Part shown: positions 46,559 through 58,500 of the stretch, piece by piece
How the letters are laid out: each line of letters starts with the position of its first letter
How positions within the stretch are numbered: the first letter of the stretch is position 1
Assembly (NCBI GenBank): GCA_036320915.1
Contig: JAXBDG010000002.1
Location: forward strand, 930,001-994,000
Reading direction: 5' to 3'
Length of the DNA stretch: 64,000 nt
Source: Linnemannia elongata
Lineage: Eukaryota > Mortierellomycota > Mortierellomycetes > Mortierellales > Mortierellaceae
Program-made: the position numbers and the translations under genes
The notes under the pieces: generated by a model
Database searches by the model: none
The model's input: only the letters and a program-made list of their open reading frames with translations
What the model was told of the DNA's origin: nothing

Positions 46559-49228
46559 ATGGACGAACGAGCGATTCATGCGAACGAGCATGCCGCAAGA
46601 GCAAAGGCAACCCGACACCTCCCTCTGATCTCAGCCTCGCATCATCGTGCACTTTTGCTCCTGCTGTCCACCGAGGCGAACGATGTCCTCTTGACGCCTC
46701 AACAGCGCAGGAACGCCAGGACCCTGCAGGAGCACTATCATCGACAGTACCTCGAGACTTGCGTCCATCGGGATCCTCTTGCTCCTACTTCTTCGATAGT
46801 CACCGCTACGAGTAATACTGCTGCTGCTGCTGCGAGTGGAGGTGTGAGTATGGCTGGCAGGAGAATCGTCGACCGTGTCAACCATAAAGTCAACTTGACG
46901 CTGAATAAGAAATCTGTCAATCGGAAATTTACCTCGGCCGTGAACCCGAATGAACGCAACATGTCTGATTATACCATGTGCCTTGAGGATCTTGCAGCTC
47001 TGGTAGGCATTTTTTATCGTCGTTTTGCTGTATGTCGTTAAGGAGGTCCATGGCGACATTGGAAACATGCTGACACTTTCTTATGGCGCAATGATAGACC
47101 TGTCAGCCAGAACTGGATATACTACCAATGCCGGAGTCACTCAGAACCTTGCAGGATCGGTCGAACCAGTACAAAGAGGAAGAAGCCAAGGCAGCGGCAG
47201 CGGCAGAGGAGGCCGCTAGGTTAGCAGCAGAGGCTGAGATTGCGGCTTTGGCAAAGGAAACTAAAGCAAAAGAAGAAGCGGCGGCGGCGGCGGCGGCAGC
47301 AGCGGCTCAGGAAACACTCCAACAGGAAACCGCAAGGACAGGATCAACCACCCCACCCGACGTCGTCATGCGGCCCATTCACGATGGCAAGAACGGCTCC
47401 ATCAAATCTCATCCGCACGATTCTGCTGCTACACCCCTATCAAGGACACAAAAGAATCAAATCGCTGCTCCAACGATGCCCCCACCAGTACCGAGTACAT
47501 CCAGGCCAAAATATGCGGCTTATGGTGACGACGAAGATGAGGATGACCGAGGCGATCCTGTCCCTGTTCCTGATTACCGACCTGTTGTGAATAACTTTTC
47601 GAATGGGATCGATCGCCACAGCAAGAAACGGGTAAATTTCCGGCCTACTTTCTGTTTAAATGCATTTTTCGTGGCTATTGGAGAAGTGAACTCTTGATTA
47701 ATAAGCCTCTTCTCGCATTTTTTTAGACATGGAATGACCGATCAGATGTAGCAGAAAACGTCAACAAGCCAGCACAGTTCATCACAGCGAAGGAGCAACT
47801 GGTACGTATCGACGCAGACGCCGTGATAATGATGGCTTTTCCGTTCCATTTATTTTCCTCCGCATGTAGTCGCTAATTGTTTCTACACCTTTCAAATAAT
47901 TAGGCTATTGAGGAGCAGCAGCAGGAAGAAAAGAAGGCAAACCATTACATGAATCGCGGAGGATTTACCAGTCCAACGAACAACCCTTACGCGGCTACCA
48001 ATAACAACAACATGAACGGGAATAACTACTCGAACGGCAACACCAACTCTGGGATCAATTCCAACGCATCGACCCTGAAGTCCAAGATGCTAGGAACCAA
48101 GCGGCCAAAATTCAAGTCGCCGATTAATAGGACCAACAGTGCTGAGAACAACGACGAGGGTACCAAAACGACCAAAATTGCAAACGGGGCCGAGGAACCT
48201 ATAGACGACAGACTGAAGAACATTGACCCCAAGATGATCGAATCCATCAAGAACGAGGTATGTATTCTGGTCACTTGCCTTTTTTTATCCTCTTGTCATA
48301 CGCATAATGCTAAAGCACGCGAGTACTCACCGTGATACATACCCAATGTGCAATATATACGTAGATCATGGAGTCATATGCTGCTGTCACTTGGGAGGAT
48401 ATTTCCGGATTGGAACACGCCAAAAAAACCATCAAAGAGACCATCACATGGCCGATGCTCCGGCCCGAGATTTTTACTGGCCTCCGACGCCCTCCAAAGG
48501 GACTATTGCTCTTTGGTCCGCCTGGTACAGGAAAGACGATGATTGGCAAGTGTATCGCCAGTCAGTCCAAGGCTACGTTCTTCAGCATCAGCTCTTCTTC
48601 GTTGACCTCAAAATGGGTCGGTGATGGAGAGAAGATGGTGAGGGCGCTTTTTGCAGTTGCGCGGTGTCATCAACCTGCGGTTATCTTTATGGACGAGATT
48701 GACTCGCTTTTAACCCAGCGCACGGACGGTGAGGTTGAGGCTTCAAGGAGGATAAAGACAGAGTTTCTGGTGCAATTTGATGGCGTCGGAGTAGGTGGAG
48801 AGGAGGATCGGATCTTGATTGTGGGAGCGACGAACCGACCGCAGGAGATTGACGAGGCGGCACGGCGTCGGTTCCAGAAACGACTGTACATCCCACTTCC
48901 CGAGTATGAGGGCCGCTTAGGACTGATGAACAAGCTTTTAGAGTCCCAACCGCATGAGCTGGATGAGGATCAGATCAAGGATATCTGTGAACGTACCGCA
49001 GGGTATTCAGGATCGGATATGACGGGCCTTTGTCGAGAGGCGGCTCTGGGACCTGTGCGGGCGATTCAGGGAGATATTTTGGATATTGGGCTTGATGATT
49101 TGAGGCCGATCAACCATGGGGATTTCTTGGAAGCCTTGTCTCAAGTGAGGGCTAGTGTCAGCGATCGCGATTTGGATCTTTATAAGGAGTGGGACCAGGA
49201 GTATGGTTCTATGGCCAAGGGATCCTAA
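46559..49228 (+). CDS. Fidgetin-like AAA ATPase (FIGNL1)
   Basis: Five exons, 46559-47002, 47098-47631, 47727-47801, 47904-48257 and 48365-49228, give 756 residues, all in phase 0. Residues 1-150 are a helical N-terminal region. A 45-residue Ala/Glu/Lys helix and low-complexity N/P-rich linker follow. [10 protein letters not shown] then precedes the family's [18 protein letters not shown] segment. The AAA module (about 472-756) has [18 protein letters not shown], Walker A GPPGTGKT (about 522-529), pore-region [18 protein letters not shown], Walker [12 protein letters not shown], and [13 protein letters not shown], with a Vps4-type C-terminal end. FIGNL1 is known for dismantling RAD51 filaments in homologous recombination, while the wider fidgetin group severs microtubules. 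[16 protein letters not shown] is almost the animal FIGNL1 sequence, so that branch is favoured. Confidence 0.94.
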
Positions 49229-49574
49229 CTTTCACTTTGTCTTTGACAATCAGCTACCTTTAATTACCTTTTTTTGTTCAAATACACCCTGTTACCGTTT
49301 GTAAAGGATAATCTACGCGTGGTGTTTCTTTTTCCTAGTTTCAGTTGTGGCGATACTGGCCAATTGTTGTCTAGTTGAATATATTTTTATTCTATGAAAA
49401 ACAATGCTAACATGTCCAAAACGAACATAAGAAAGGGGGTTGGAGTGAGAGAGATAAATAAACAAGGGAGGAATGGAGGAAGGATATGATGATACTAAGT
49501 GCGCTGGTTATGAAGGTAAAAGACGTTGAGGAGTAAATGAAGTGTTATAGACTTTTCTTGCCGACTTTGGTTTT
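49229..49574. other. Convergent 3' region FIGNL1 / ERG3
   Basis: A 346-base spacer between stop codons, A/T-rich, with an AATATATTTTTATT stretch near 49378. Only UTRs are expected. Confidence 0.65.
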
Positions 49575-51161
49575 TTACAGAGCCTTCTTGGTAGGCTTGG
49601 GCTTGAAAGAGTCATCTGAGGCGGCGGTAGGCTTTCCATTCTCATCAAAGTTATCGACCTCCTTGGCCTGCTTCTTCCAAGTCTCAGCCTTGGACTTCAA
49701 CTCAAAGTGCTCCTCGTATTTGGGCTTGCGGTAGGAACCTCCGATGCGGTCCCAGAGGGTGAAGTACTGGCCATAGTTGTAGTTGAAGTAAAGATGGTGG
49801 ACGGCGTGATGGGCGGCCGAGTTGATGACATTGGAGTCGAGCTTGTATTCGCCGTCGTGGATCAGGACCGACCACAGGTTGACGGCGCCAAACATGCCCA
49901 GGTAGATGTACTTTTGCATGGGTACGCAGAAGACAAAGATATGGTAAGGAACCGATTGGAGGTAGCCGTCCAAGAAGTGGAAAGCGTGGGAGGAGTATGG
50001 TGTAGGGATGATCCACTTGTGGTGGGGCTAATAAACAAAAAACATGGGTGTAGAGCGTTAGTGTGTGGGAACAAACAAAATGGGTGGCTGCTGCAAAGTG
50101 TGTAAACGCGCGATCTCTATCTGGGTAACGAGGGAGCACTTCTAGTCCCTCTTTTTTTTTTTTTTTTTTTTTTGCTAAGACTTGTCCTTCTTTGTTGGTC
50201 GTTTGCATCCTGTGTGTGTGTGTTTCCTGTTTTTTGTGTTTCTCGTTTGCCTGACACTCGCGTAAGTCTAACGAGTCAAGAGAATTACACGACCTTCCTG
50301 CATGATCCGCACCCATTTAAATAAGAAGATGATACATACCTTGTGAAGACGCTTGTAGACGCGAGGGTGGTGCAAGAAGCGATGGACCCAGTAGATTCCA
50401 CAGTCGGTAAAGAACAAGAAGGCCAAGCAGCTGACGAGGACATAACCCCAACCGTCCAAGAATGGGGAGACGATGCTTCCAAGAGGTCCAAACTTGGCGG
50501 CACGGGCAGCGTGCTCCGCAGCAGCGGTAGCATGAGCAGCAGCGTTGAGGGCCGTGGCGTTGAGGCTTGGGGTGCCAGTAGCGATAGCAGCGGCAAAGGT
50601 CTCCTGAATCACTGACGAAGGTGGGTTGATGGCCGCAGCGGTCTTTTCAAAAATGGCGTCGACGTTGTGGATGTGCGAGTACAACCGACTGTATCCACGA
50701 ACCTCGCCCAGGAACCAAGGGGTGGTGAGGACGGCGATACCGGGGAGGGCCTTTACCGACATTTGGATCTCGAGTTTGACTTGGTTCTTGAGGAATTTAG
50801 GGTGCTTGGTATGGGTCTGGTCAAAGACAAGGAGGTAGGAGGTCGAGGCAAACACGAAATACATCAAAAAGGCGCCGAGAAGGGTGATGTGGAAGAGCGA
50901 GATAATTTGGCGGAAGAGGTTGTCGTTCTCGAGGGTGTTGAGAGTCAATCCTGCAGCGGTGCTTGCGGAGACGACATTGCTGGCGATAGTCTTCAAGGTG
51001 TTCAGGGGTGGTGTTGTGGCGTTTGTGAGGAGGGAGTATGAGTCTGCGAAGGAGGGGATGGCGGCGAGTCCTGCGATGAGATCAGGGACAGGGATGGCCG
51101 GGAGTGACCTGTAGAAGGAGTTGAGGACGTATTCGTCGGCCTTGTCTAGGATGAAGTCCAT
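49575..51161 (-). CDS. ERG3: Sterol C-5 desaturase (ERG3), fatty acid hydroxylase superfamily
   Basis: Two exons, 50340-51161 and 49575-50027, give 424 residues. The histidine boxes for the di-iron site are present: HRFLHHPRVYKRLHK (H260, H264, H265), PHHKWIIPTPYSSHAFHFLD (H276, H277 and following) and AAHHAVHHLYFNYNYG. Hydrophobic helices span about 92-125, 150-165 and 225-260, fitting an ER multi-pass protein. ERG3 introduces the C5-C6 double bond in ergosterol synthesis with O2 and cytochrome b5. The C-terminal GSYRKPKYEEHF and Lys-rich end fit the family. An Ala-rich insert (about 175-225) makes it longer than yeast Erg3 (365). The intron has a 22-base T run (50152-50173, plus strand) close to its acceptor. 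The specific sterol position is a family-level inference. Confidence 0.92.
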
Positions 51162-52519
51162 TGGTGAGGAATGGATTCTGGCTTGGCGATGGTTGTCTTG
51201 GTTTGTTGAATGAGAAAAGAAGGAAAGAGAGAGAGAGAGAGAGAAGGAAGAAGAAAAAGAGGGGAAGAAAAAGAAGAGAGGACTTTCTTTTCATATCTCT
51301 CCCAGGGTGTCACAGAACAGCAACAACGGAGAGGCAGGAATGAAGGAATGGACCCCAGCCAGGAACAAAATACAGGTACAGGTGCACACAGAGTACAGGT
51401 TAGGTAGACAACAACAATAACAGGCCACAGGTCAGAGATAGAGAAGGGAAAAAAGAAGCTCTCAATCAAAGACAAGCTTTCCCAGCGGCTGATGGTTCAA
51501 CAGGGCCGAAGAACGATATGAAAAAAAAAAAAAAAAAAAAAAAAATGTCAGCCCACTTTTTTGGAACAGCGAATTGTGACTTCGCACTCATCACCCACAA
51601 ACAACATACTGATAATACTCTCAATCGAACAAGACAATTGGCCTTGGGTAGCACTTCTATATTTGCGTGCCCCTGCGTCGATAGTTTGACACACATACAG
51701 CAGGCGATTCTTTCTCTTGATGTGTACACGAACTCACAGATACTCGGCTCGCTCGGGTACCTCCCTCTCTTTGTTTGCTAGGCCATCTCCCTGTTTCTTC
51801 TTCTGTTCAACTGTTCACTCACAGAAAGTACCAACACGGAAGGTGATTACGAGGTACACCACCCACTGAAGCACAGCATACCGACACGATACAAATACTC
51901 AGCACGCAATTGACTGCACGATCATTGATCCCCCTCGGAACCCTCACCCTGGTGGCAGATCGAACCCCCAGTCTTCGTAGTACACACTGGGCACTAGATC
52001 CTCCCGCTCCCCTCGTTTCCTCTCTCACCCTATCACTTTTTCTTGCTGTACCCGCATGGTGACACTCTCTCTCCCTCTTATGTCCTCTCTCTGGATCATC
52101 CAATCTATCACCGCTTCTCTAGTATTAAAACCAACATGGACGCAAGAACGACCTTTGGTGCAGAGCATAAAAAATTTTCCACGGCCTGCATTTGGCCGTT
52201 CCGATCCAATGCAAGTCTGCCCTGGTAAAACACCTCTGTCCCTCCTCTTACTCCTCTTCTTCCCGCCTATTGTGCTCCGACGGTGCACTTCTAGGTCAAT
52301 TAGGTTATATTCACCCTAGCTTCAACTTCTCTTTCATCCCCAACACCCACGTATTTGTTTGATTATTCGTGTGTTGGCATATTTTTTTTTTTTTGTGAAC
52401 CAGGTGCTATTCTTCCTATACTCCCATCGAGCTCATATTTCCATGAGGCGTTTTTGTGTTCACAAGTGAACTATTGGAACGGAGGACACATTAAAAATCT
52501 GATAAGATTGCTTGGACGT

Positions 52520-52564
<45 letters not shown>

Positions 52565-55500
52565 CCACTTTTATCCTTCCCGCGGGCAAATCAACAGTCA
52601 AATTGAAACAATATGCAGAGGGAGAGTGAGAGGGAGAGAGACTTTCTTAAGCCCATTAAACAGCTTAATGCACAAGAACAACATCAGGTGAGTGTTATGG
52701 TTCGCCTATCAATTGGTGCTCCTGTAGATCAGTGCCATCAACCCAAGAGGAATGGACAGAGACATCAAGGAAGGAGAGAAGGAAGAGAATATGTCGAAAA
52801 GGAAACTAGAGGGTGTATGTCACAGAGGCGCTGTGTGCTGCGGAGATGGCAATTGGGTTATCTCACAGCCAACCAGCCTACCAACCAGCCAGCCAGCGTA
52901 TTCAAAGTGACACATATGGTAATACGAGGAGCAAGAGGAGAGGACTCAGGCCACTCTTTTTTATGTATTTGGTTGTGGTCCCACTCGATGGGCCGGTTAA
53001 TCTTGGACTGGACATGAGTTGATCCCACTTAACAGCGGTTTCTCATGTTTTATTTGCCACCATTTTCTTCTGCTTGTTGAAGACGTGATCAGCATCTTGC
53101 TCTGTTAGTTAATCGAAACAATGCGCATCGAAAAACTGAAACGTGATCCAGATAACAAACGTTTTTCTAATGACTAGATGATGATCGTTCAGACTGTATG
53201 TGTCTTTGTTCCAGCGACTGATCAATGGTTCTTTTTTCTAGGAATGGTTCAGTCGCCTCACTCAGTGATCAGTGATGAGTGATTGACTGTAGCCAAGGTG
53301 CCCTTTTGTCCATGTTTAGGATTAGAACCTGATACTAATTGCGTCTCTTAGCTCCTAGACTGATGAGCACTCTTTTTAAACCTTGCCCTGTACTTCCATC
53401 TCCTAGGGTGGGTTCTTACACGGCGCAGTCTTTCGCGTGCCTGACAGTTATCCGTGACGCCTGCAATTGGAGGTACATTTCCGTGGAGCAAGAGATAGGT
53501 TGTCAATGAAGACAGGGAACTGTTACAGAGCACTGTGCGACGCGAACCTTTGAACGATAATAGCTACACGTGACGCTAGATTGGGCACGTCCAACCATGT
53601 GAACGTTTGTATGCAAACAATAGGGAATAACGAGATAACCAGCATTATGGATTTGAAGGGACCCACACCAACGAGACGGGGCGGTGTCGAAACTCCACGA
53701 ATCAAAGCCCGTCGAAAAGAAAAGAAATGAAATGAAATGGAGATCGGGATCGGATCGGGGGAGGCGAAATGTTGTTCTTCGAGACGTAAGTGGATGGCAT
53801 AACAAGAACAAGCCCAAAAGGCATTTTTTCACTTTTGTTTATGCCTAATAACAACGCAAATGGTGACGCAGTTGAGGAGATTGACTTTTTGATTGACATC
53901 AACCTAAGAATAACAAAAACGCTGTTACTCTCCAAAATCGGGCTCATTTCTTTTTTTATTTATTTTCGAAACAGGATCGGGGATTACCCCAGATCTGGGT
54001 CATCGAACTACTCCTTGAACCAATGAAGGGCGATTGAGAAAAATACAAACAACATAAAAATGGAGGGAGTAGAAGGAGAAAACAAATCGCGCGGAAGCGC
54101 AATAGCTTGTTTGCTGTTATTGGTTGTCAGCTGTAACACTAATGACAACGGTGGAGTTACAACATGAGCAGTGGCATTCTTACTTTCACTGGCGAGAGTA
54201 GAATTTTTGTTACGAGAATTGATCAAGTCGCAGGAGTTGGAGACAAGTTGAGAGGAAACAAGGAGAAGTGGTTGATGTGGGTCGTTTTAGTTATTTCGAC
54301 GAAGGAGTAAAGGAGCAAAGGAGAACAACAAACAAGATAGCAGTTATTGTTTGAATGTTGTCTCTATCGGCGATACAGGAATTCCCCGAAGATCCGTCTT
54401 GCGGAGCTGTGCGGAGGATGCAGGTCTATGGAACAATCGGTCAGTTCACCCAGGCCGTCCACTGGGCGTCAACCTTCTTTTCTTGTTTGCCCTTGACCTC
54501 ATCAACCTAGAAGGGTAGACGGCCTTGCCAGGTCAACGTTCTCCTTCGCTCTCGGCACCCACCCCAAGAACAAATGCACGTAATGGAAAGAAAACAAGCG
54601 AAAAGTAAAAAAAAATCCATCACGTGCCCCAACCCTGTGCACCTACCCGATAACTTGCTCCTCAGCACGCAGAACGGAAAAGGCATCATGACATAGTTTT
54701 TTTTCCTTCCTCTTCACGGTGGTTTCTTTTCACCAGTTTGCCTTTTTCCACTCTTCACTCAATTGTCCTTATTGCCCTTTATCTTTACGCTCTTCACTCC
54801 CATTCGTCTTAAGACTCGGTTCTTCTACTCAGCTTCTCTTCATTGCTGCATGACCTCGCCATTCTCCTCTTCTCCTTTCTTTTCAACATTCGCCTTCGCC
54901 ATTCGTTTTGCTCATTCCACTTTCGTACTTCTCCATCCATACTTCCCTCTTGCTTTGTACTTTTATTTTTCTCAAACAACCAGACCACAGGGTCGCACGA
55001 ACCTTCATTTTTGTCCAACAAAAAAACACAAGCTAAACCGCATTTTTTATTGAGAGGCACTCTTACCTTGCAGTTTTCTCTCGCTAGGGGCTCGACAGAC
55101 CAGGATTTTTTCCCCTATCACCCTATTTGCTTCGTCTTCTTTTTTCTTTCTCTCCCTCTTTGCTCTCTCTTCTTGTATCTGTATCCTTCCGTTACGCTTG
55201 TATCTAAACAAAAAACAGGAACTCTTCAATTCGGGTAAAATGCACTCCCTTGTTGTTGCGTGCATCGATGATGACCATGGTGTCACAACTACACCCCCCT
55301 CTTGCCAATGAGGTTTTTTTCCTTCTTTCCCTACATAATTTACTCCCCCCCTCTCGCTCAATCTCTCGCTCCATACAGCAACATGTTACGAAAACTGTGC
55401 AATTGCTATCAGTGCGTCAATGGGTTGCGGTTGAACATAGTCCTTGCAATGAATTTTTGCCCTGAAAAAAAAAATGCCAACTAATTCGTATATTTTTTCT

Positions 55501-55582
55501 TGACCTCTCACGAAACTGTTGACAGGCACACCGCCCTCGACTCCGTAATAAAAACACTACTGCCTTTCTTTCTGCAGTTACA
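51162..55582. other. 4.4 kb gene-poor divergent region
   Basis: This is the largest gap, between ERG3 (minus) and the hybrid kinase (plus). It has the ERG3 leader (CT/GA-rich, 51220-51300), a poly-A run of 25 (51521-51545), a poly-T run of 44 (52521-52564), and GAGAGGGAGAG repeats near 52617-52640. A CT-rich stretch ahead of the kinase spans about 54710-55210. I searched both strands for splice-linked exons, tRNA and transposase fragments and found none I can support. A decayed element or an unspliced RNA gene is possible but unseen. Confidence 0.5.
52521..52564. repeat. Poly-T tract (44 T)
   Basis: The longest homopolymer in the window, with 44 uninterrupted T in the gap between ERG3 and the kinase. 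A long pure tract might mark a retroposed poly-A tail on the minus strand, but no element is visible beside it. Confidence 0.9.
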
Positions 55583-58500
55583 ATGCTCCCAACTCCAACA
55601 ACCTCCGAGTCCATCTCGCAAAATCAAGAGAGCACTCTTCGATTACCAACCCTTCCGCAGCGCCCGCGCTTCATGCGAGCCGTGACCTCGCCCATACCCA
55701 TGCCCAATGCCTATTCAATGCAGTCCGGCAACAATCAGCCACTATGGAACCCACACACCCTCGTGAAAGGGACCGATGCACAGGATATCGAAGGTGCCTC
55801 TCCAGTCGACAACTCATTAGGTCTTTCAAGGCCTGGCCCACAACCCCTGCATGCAGGCCATCAATTTCCAACCCCTCCACGTTCTTCGTTGACACTGTGC
55901 GAGATGACAACCATGCGATCAGTTTCATCTTCCTCCAGCATCCCTCAGATAACTCCAGCGGCTTCTGGACCTGGCTATTGCAATTCTAGCTCCCCTACTG
56001 TACCTTCAAACCACAAGAGCTCGATCACGGACTCGCTGAAGCGACAGTGGTCAAAAGGCCAGGCTTTCCATTGGTTCCAGGACGCCCAAGATGTCGAAGG
56101 GGTCACGCCAAAACCAGCGTTAAGGTAAAAACATTTCTTTTTCATTTTACTATTGTGCGCATATTGCTGTTATGGTTATTACCTTGTTTGGCCACCTATC
56201 TTTCCAATTGCATAATTCTCTCTACAGTACTAACGGTGGAGGTACATCCAAACTGTCTCTAATCTGCATTTACCCTGTCACTGCTTCAATGCTAGGCCTT
56301 CACCGTGCGATCGACGTCAAGCCGAGACCCTGGGGCTGTCCATACTCCCTTCTTCGTCCAGTCAGATGTCCGATCAACAGAAGGGAGGTTTCAAATTGGA
56401 CAGCATATCTATCTCATCTCCTGCTGACGATGACACCACCAATCGGACGGGACAGGACTCAAGTGTGGGCCAGCCCAGGATGGGCGACACCAGGTCCAGG
56501 ATGATATCGTCTTCGGTATCCTCAACTTTCTCGACCTCCACGACTCCCTCGATTCCTTCAGCACAAGTACAGCCCAGCATTGAGCTCGCAGAGAGTCTCA
56601 CAAACTTGGCGAAACCAAAACGCGAGAAGTCCCCCTCTTCAAGCGACAAGAGAACCTCCAACAAAGGCTACCAAAAGGCAAAAAACCATGCCACGCGGCA
56701 ACGTCAGTCTTCGACACAGCAGGGACCAACATCAGATTCCGACTACGAATCCTGGGATGACTTTTTGAAGGCGTATAGTCAGGGTCACTTTCCCGACGAT
56801 GCCCAGATCCGTCCCAGACACCTTGGTCCTGACCTACCCCCGTTCCCGCCCTACGCACGTGCACTCACCCAGTCTCAACCACCACCGTTCTTGGCTGCCC
56901 CACTTCCTCCCAATGAAGAAAGGCGCCTTCGGGCGTTGTACAGCTTCCAGATCCTTGAAACTGGCACCGATTTGAACTTTGACAGGATAGCGCAGCTAGT
57001 CGGGACGGTCTTGGGTGTCAGTGGGTGCATGATATGCCTTGTGGACAAGGACAATGTCGCTATCAAGGCTAACTATCGCGCAGCCAACATGGAGTGTCGG
57101 AGAGAGGTCTCACTCAGCGGACATGCTATCCTCAGGGCACCCGACGATCCTTTGGTTATCTTGGACGCGACAAAGGATTGGAGGTTCAATGGCCTGCCAG
57201 CTGTGAGAGGAGGACCTCTGGTGAGATTCTACGCTGGCGCTGCCCTCGCAACACCAGATGGGAACAACATTGGGTCACTCTGTGTCATCGACCCAGAGCC
57301 AAGAGCGACGTTTGCGGAGAAGGAGCGGTTATTGCTGGTCGACTTTGCTGCCGTCGTTATGAGGGAGATGACACTCTGGAACGACCAAGTGAGTCTGTGC
57401 ACCCGCACTCGTATGATGCGCGATATCACTTGCTGGGTACATGCTTGTCTCGACATGACAGACGGTGTGTCGATGCCAACACCTACGCCTAGCCCAGAGC
57501 CAGAGTTTGTGCGAGGAAGTTCGTTTGATGTCTCCCAAGCGCGCTTCACACCTTCGCCAGACAGAGCTCGAACTCCAGGATCAATATCGACTGTTACAGG
57601 ATCTCCAGAACGGCATGCTCAGATTCCCTATCCTCTATCAGATGCTGCAATTTTTCCAACTCCCAGCGGCTCACCCACGTTCCCTTCCAAGGAGTTAAAG
57701 GCGAATGGTAGAGCGACGCAGTTACAATGCATCAATGGATCCGCACAGGAGAACTCACCCACTGGTGACCGCCTCCGCGATAAGGCGTTCCCATCAGCAT
57801 GTAACATGATCCAGGCGACATTGGGAGCTGATGCTGTCTACCTCGTGCAGGCAGGACCCAACAGGTCGTTTCTTCCGCAGTCAGGATCAGAAGTCTCTTG
57901 GAATCTATGGAGTTCAAAGACACCGACCAATGGCGCAGTCGGGACTGTGGGCGGTGCAGAGTCCCTCATGGACCATCCTGGCTTGGCATTAGAGTGCTTA
58001 GCCTCGAGCTCGCCCCAGCTTATCGACAAACCTGTCCGTAACGCCCGGCGACAAGGAACAGCATGGGTTTGTGCGGAGGCAGGCTGTAGACCTCATCGGA
58101 TCCGGGACTTTCAGCAGGAGATGGCAGATCCTGTTTGGGAGCGAGATTTACCCGTTATCTCGGAGGCGATGTGTTATGTCCGACAGCTGAAATCTGCACC
58201 CGAAAGACAGCCTGAACAGTGTCCATTATATACCTTTAGCCCTGAATCGGAAGAAAACAACTGGTTCGAGTCCACCCGCTCTTCTTCACGGTCGTCGGCT
58301 CGACTGGGTAGCTCTGTTTGTCCTGGTCTTCTCTGTCACACGTTTCAAGGAACCTTGCCAGAGTTCGAGGCAGGGTCTAGTTCTCCTTACAGATCCTGTG
58401 TGATTATGCCTATCCGCTGCGCCTCCTCCGCAGACTATACTCGAGTCAAAGATGATGAGCCTTGGGCCTACTTTGTTGTCTTGAGTTCTTCTCCTACCAA

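Noticed and set aside
46631..47068. 145-codon minus-strand frame
   Set aside because: Antisense shadow of FIGNL1 exon 1, which splices cleanly into the AAA module.
52521..52564. Poly-T as the tail of a minus-strand retroposon
   Set aside because: No reverse-transcriptase fragment, target-site duplication or gene-like sequence is visible beside it. Other homopolymers in the window lie in introns and leaders.
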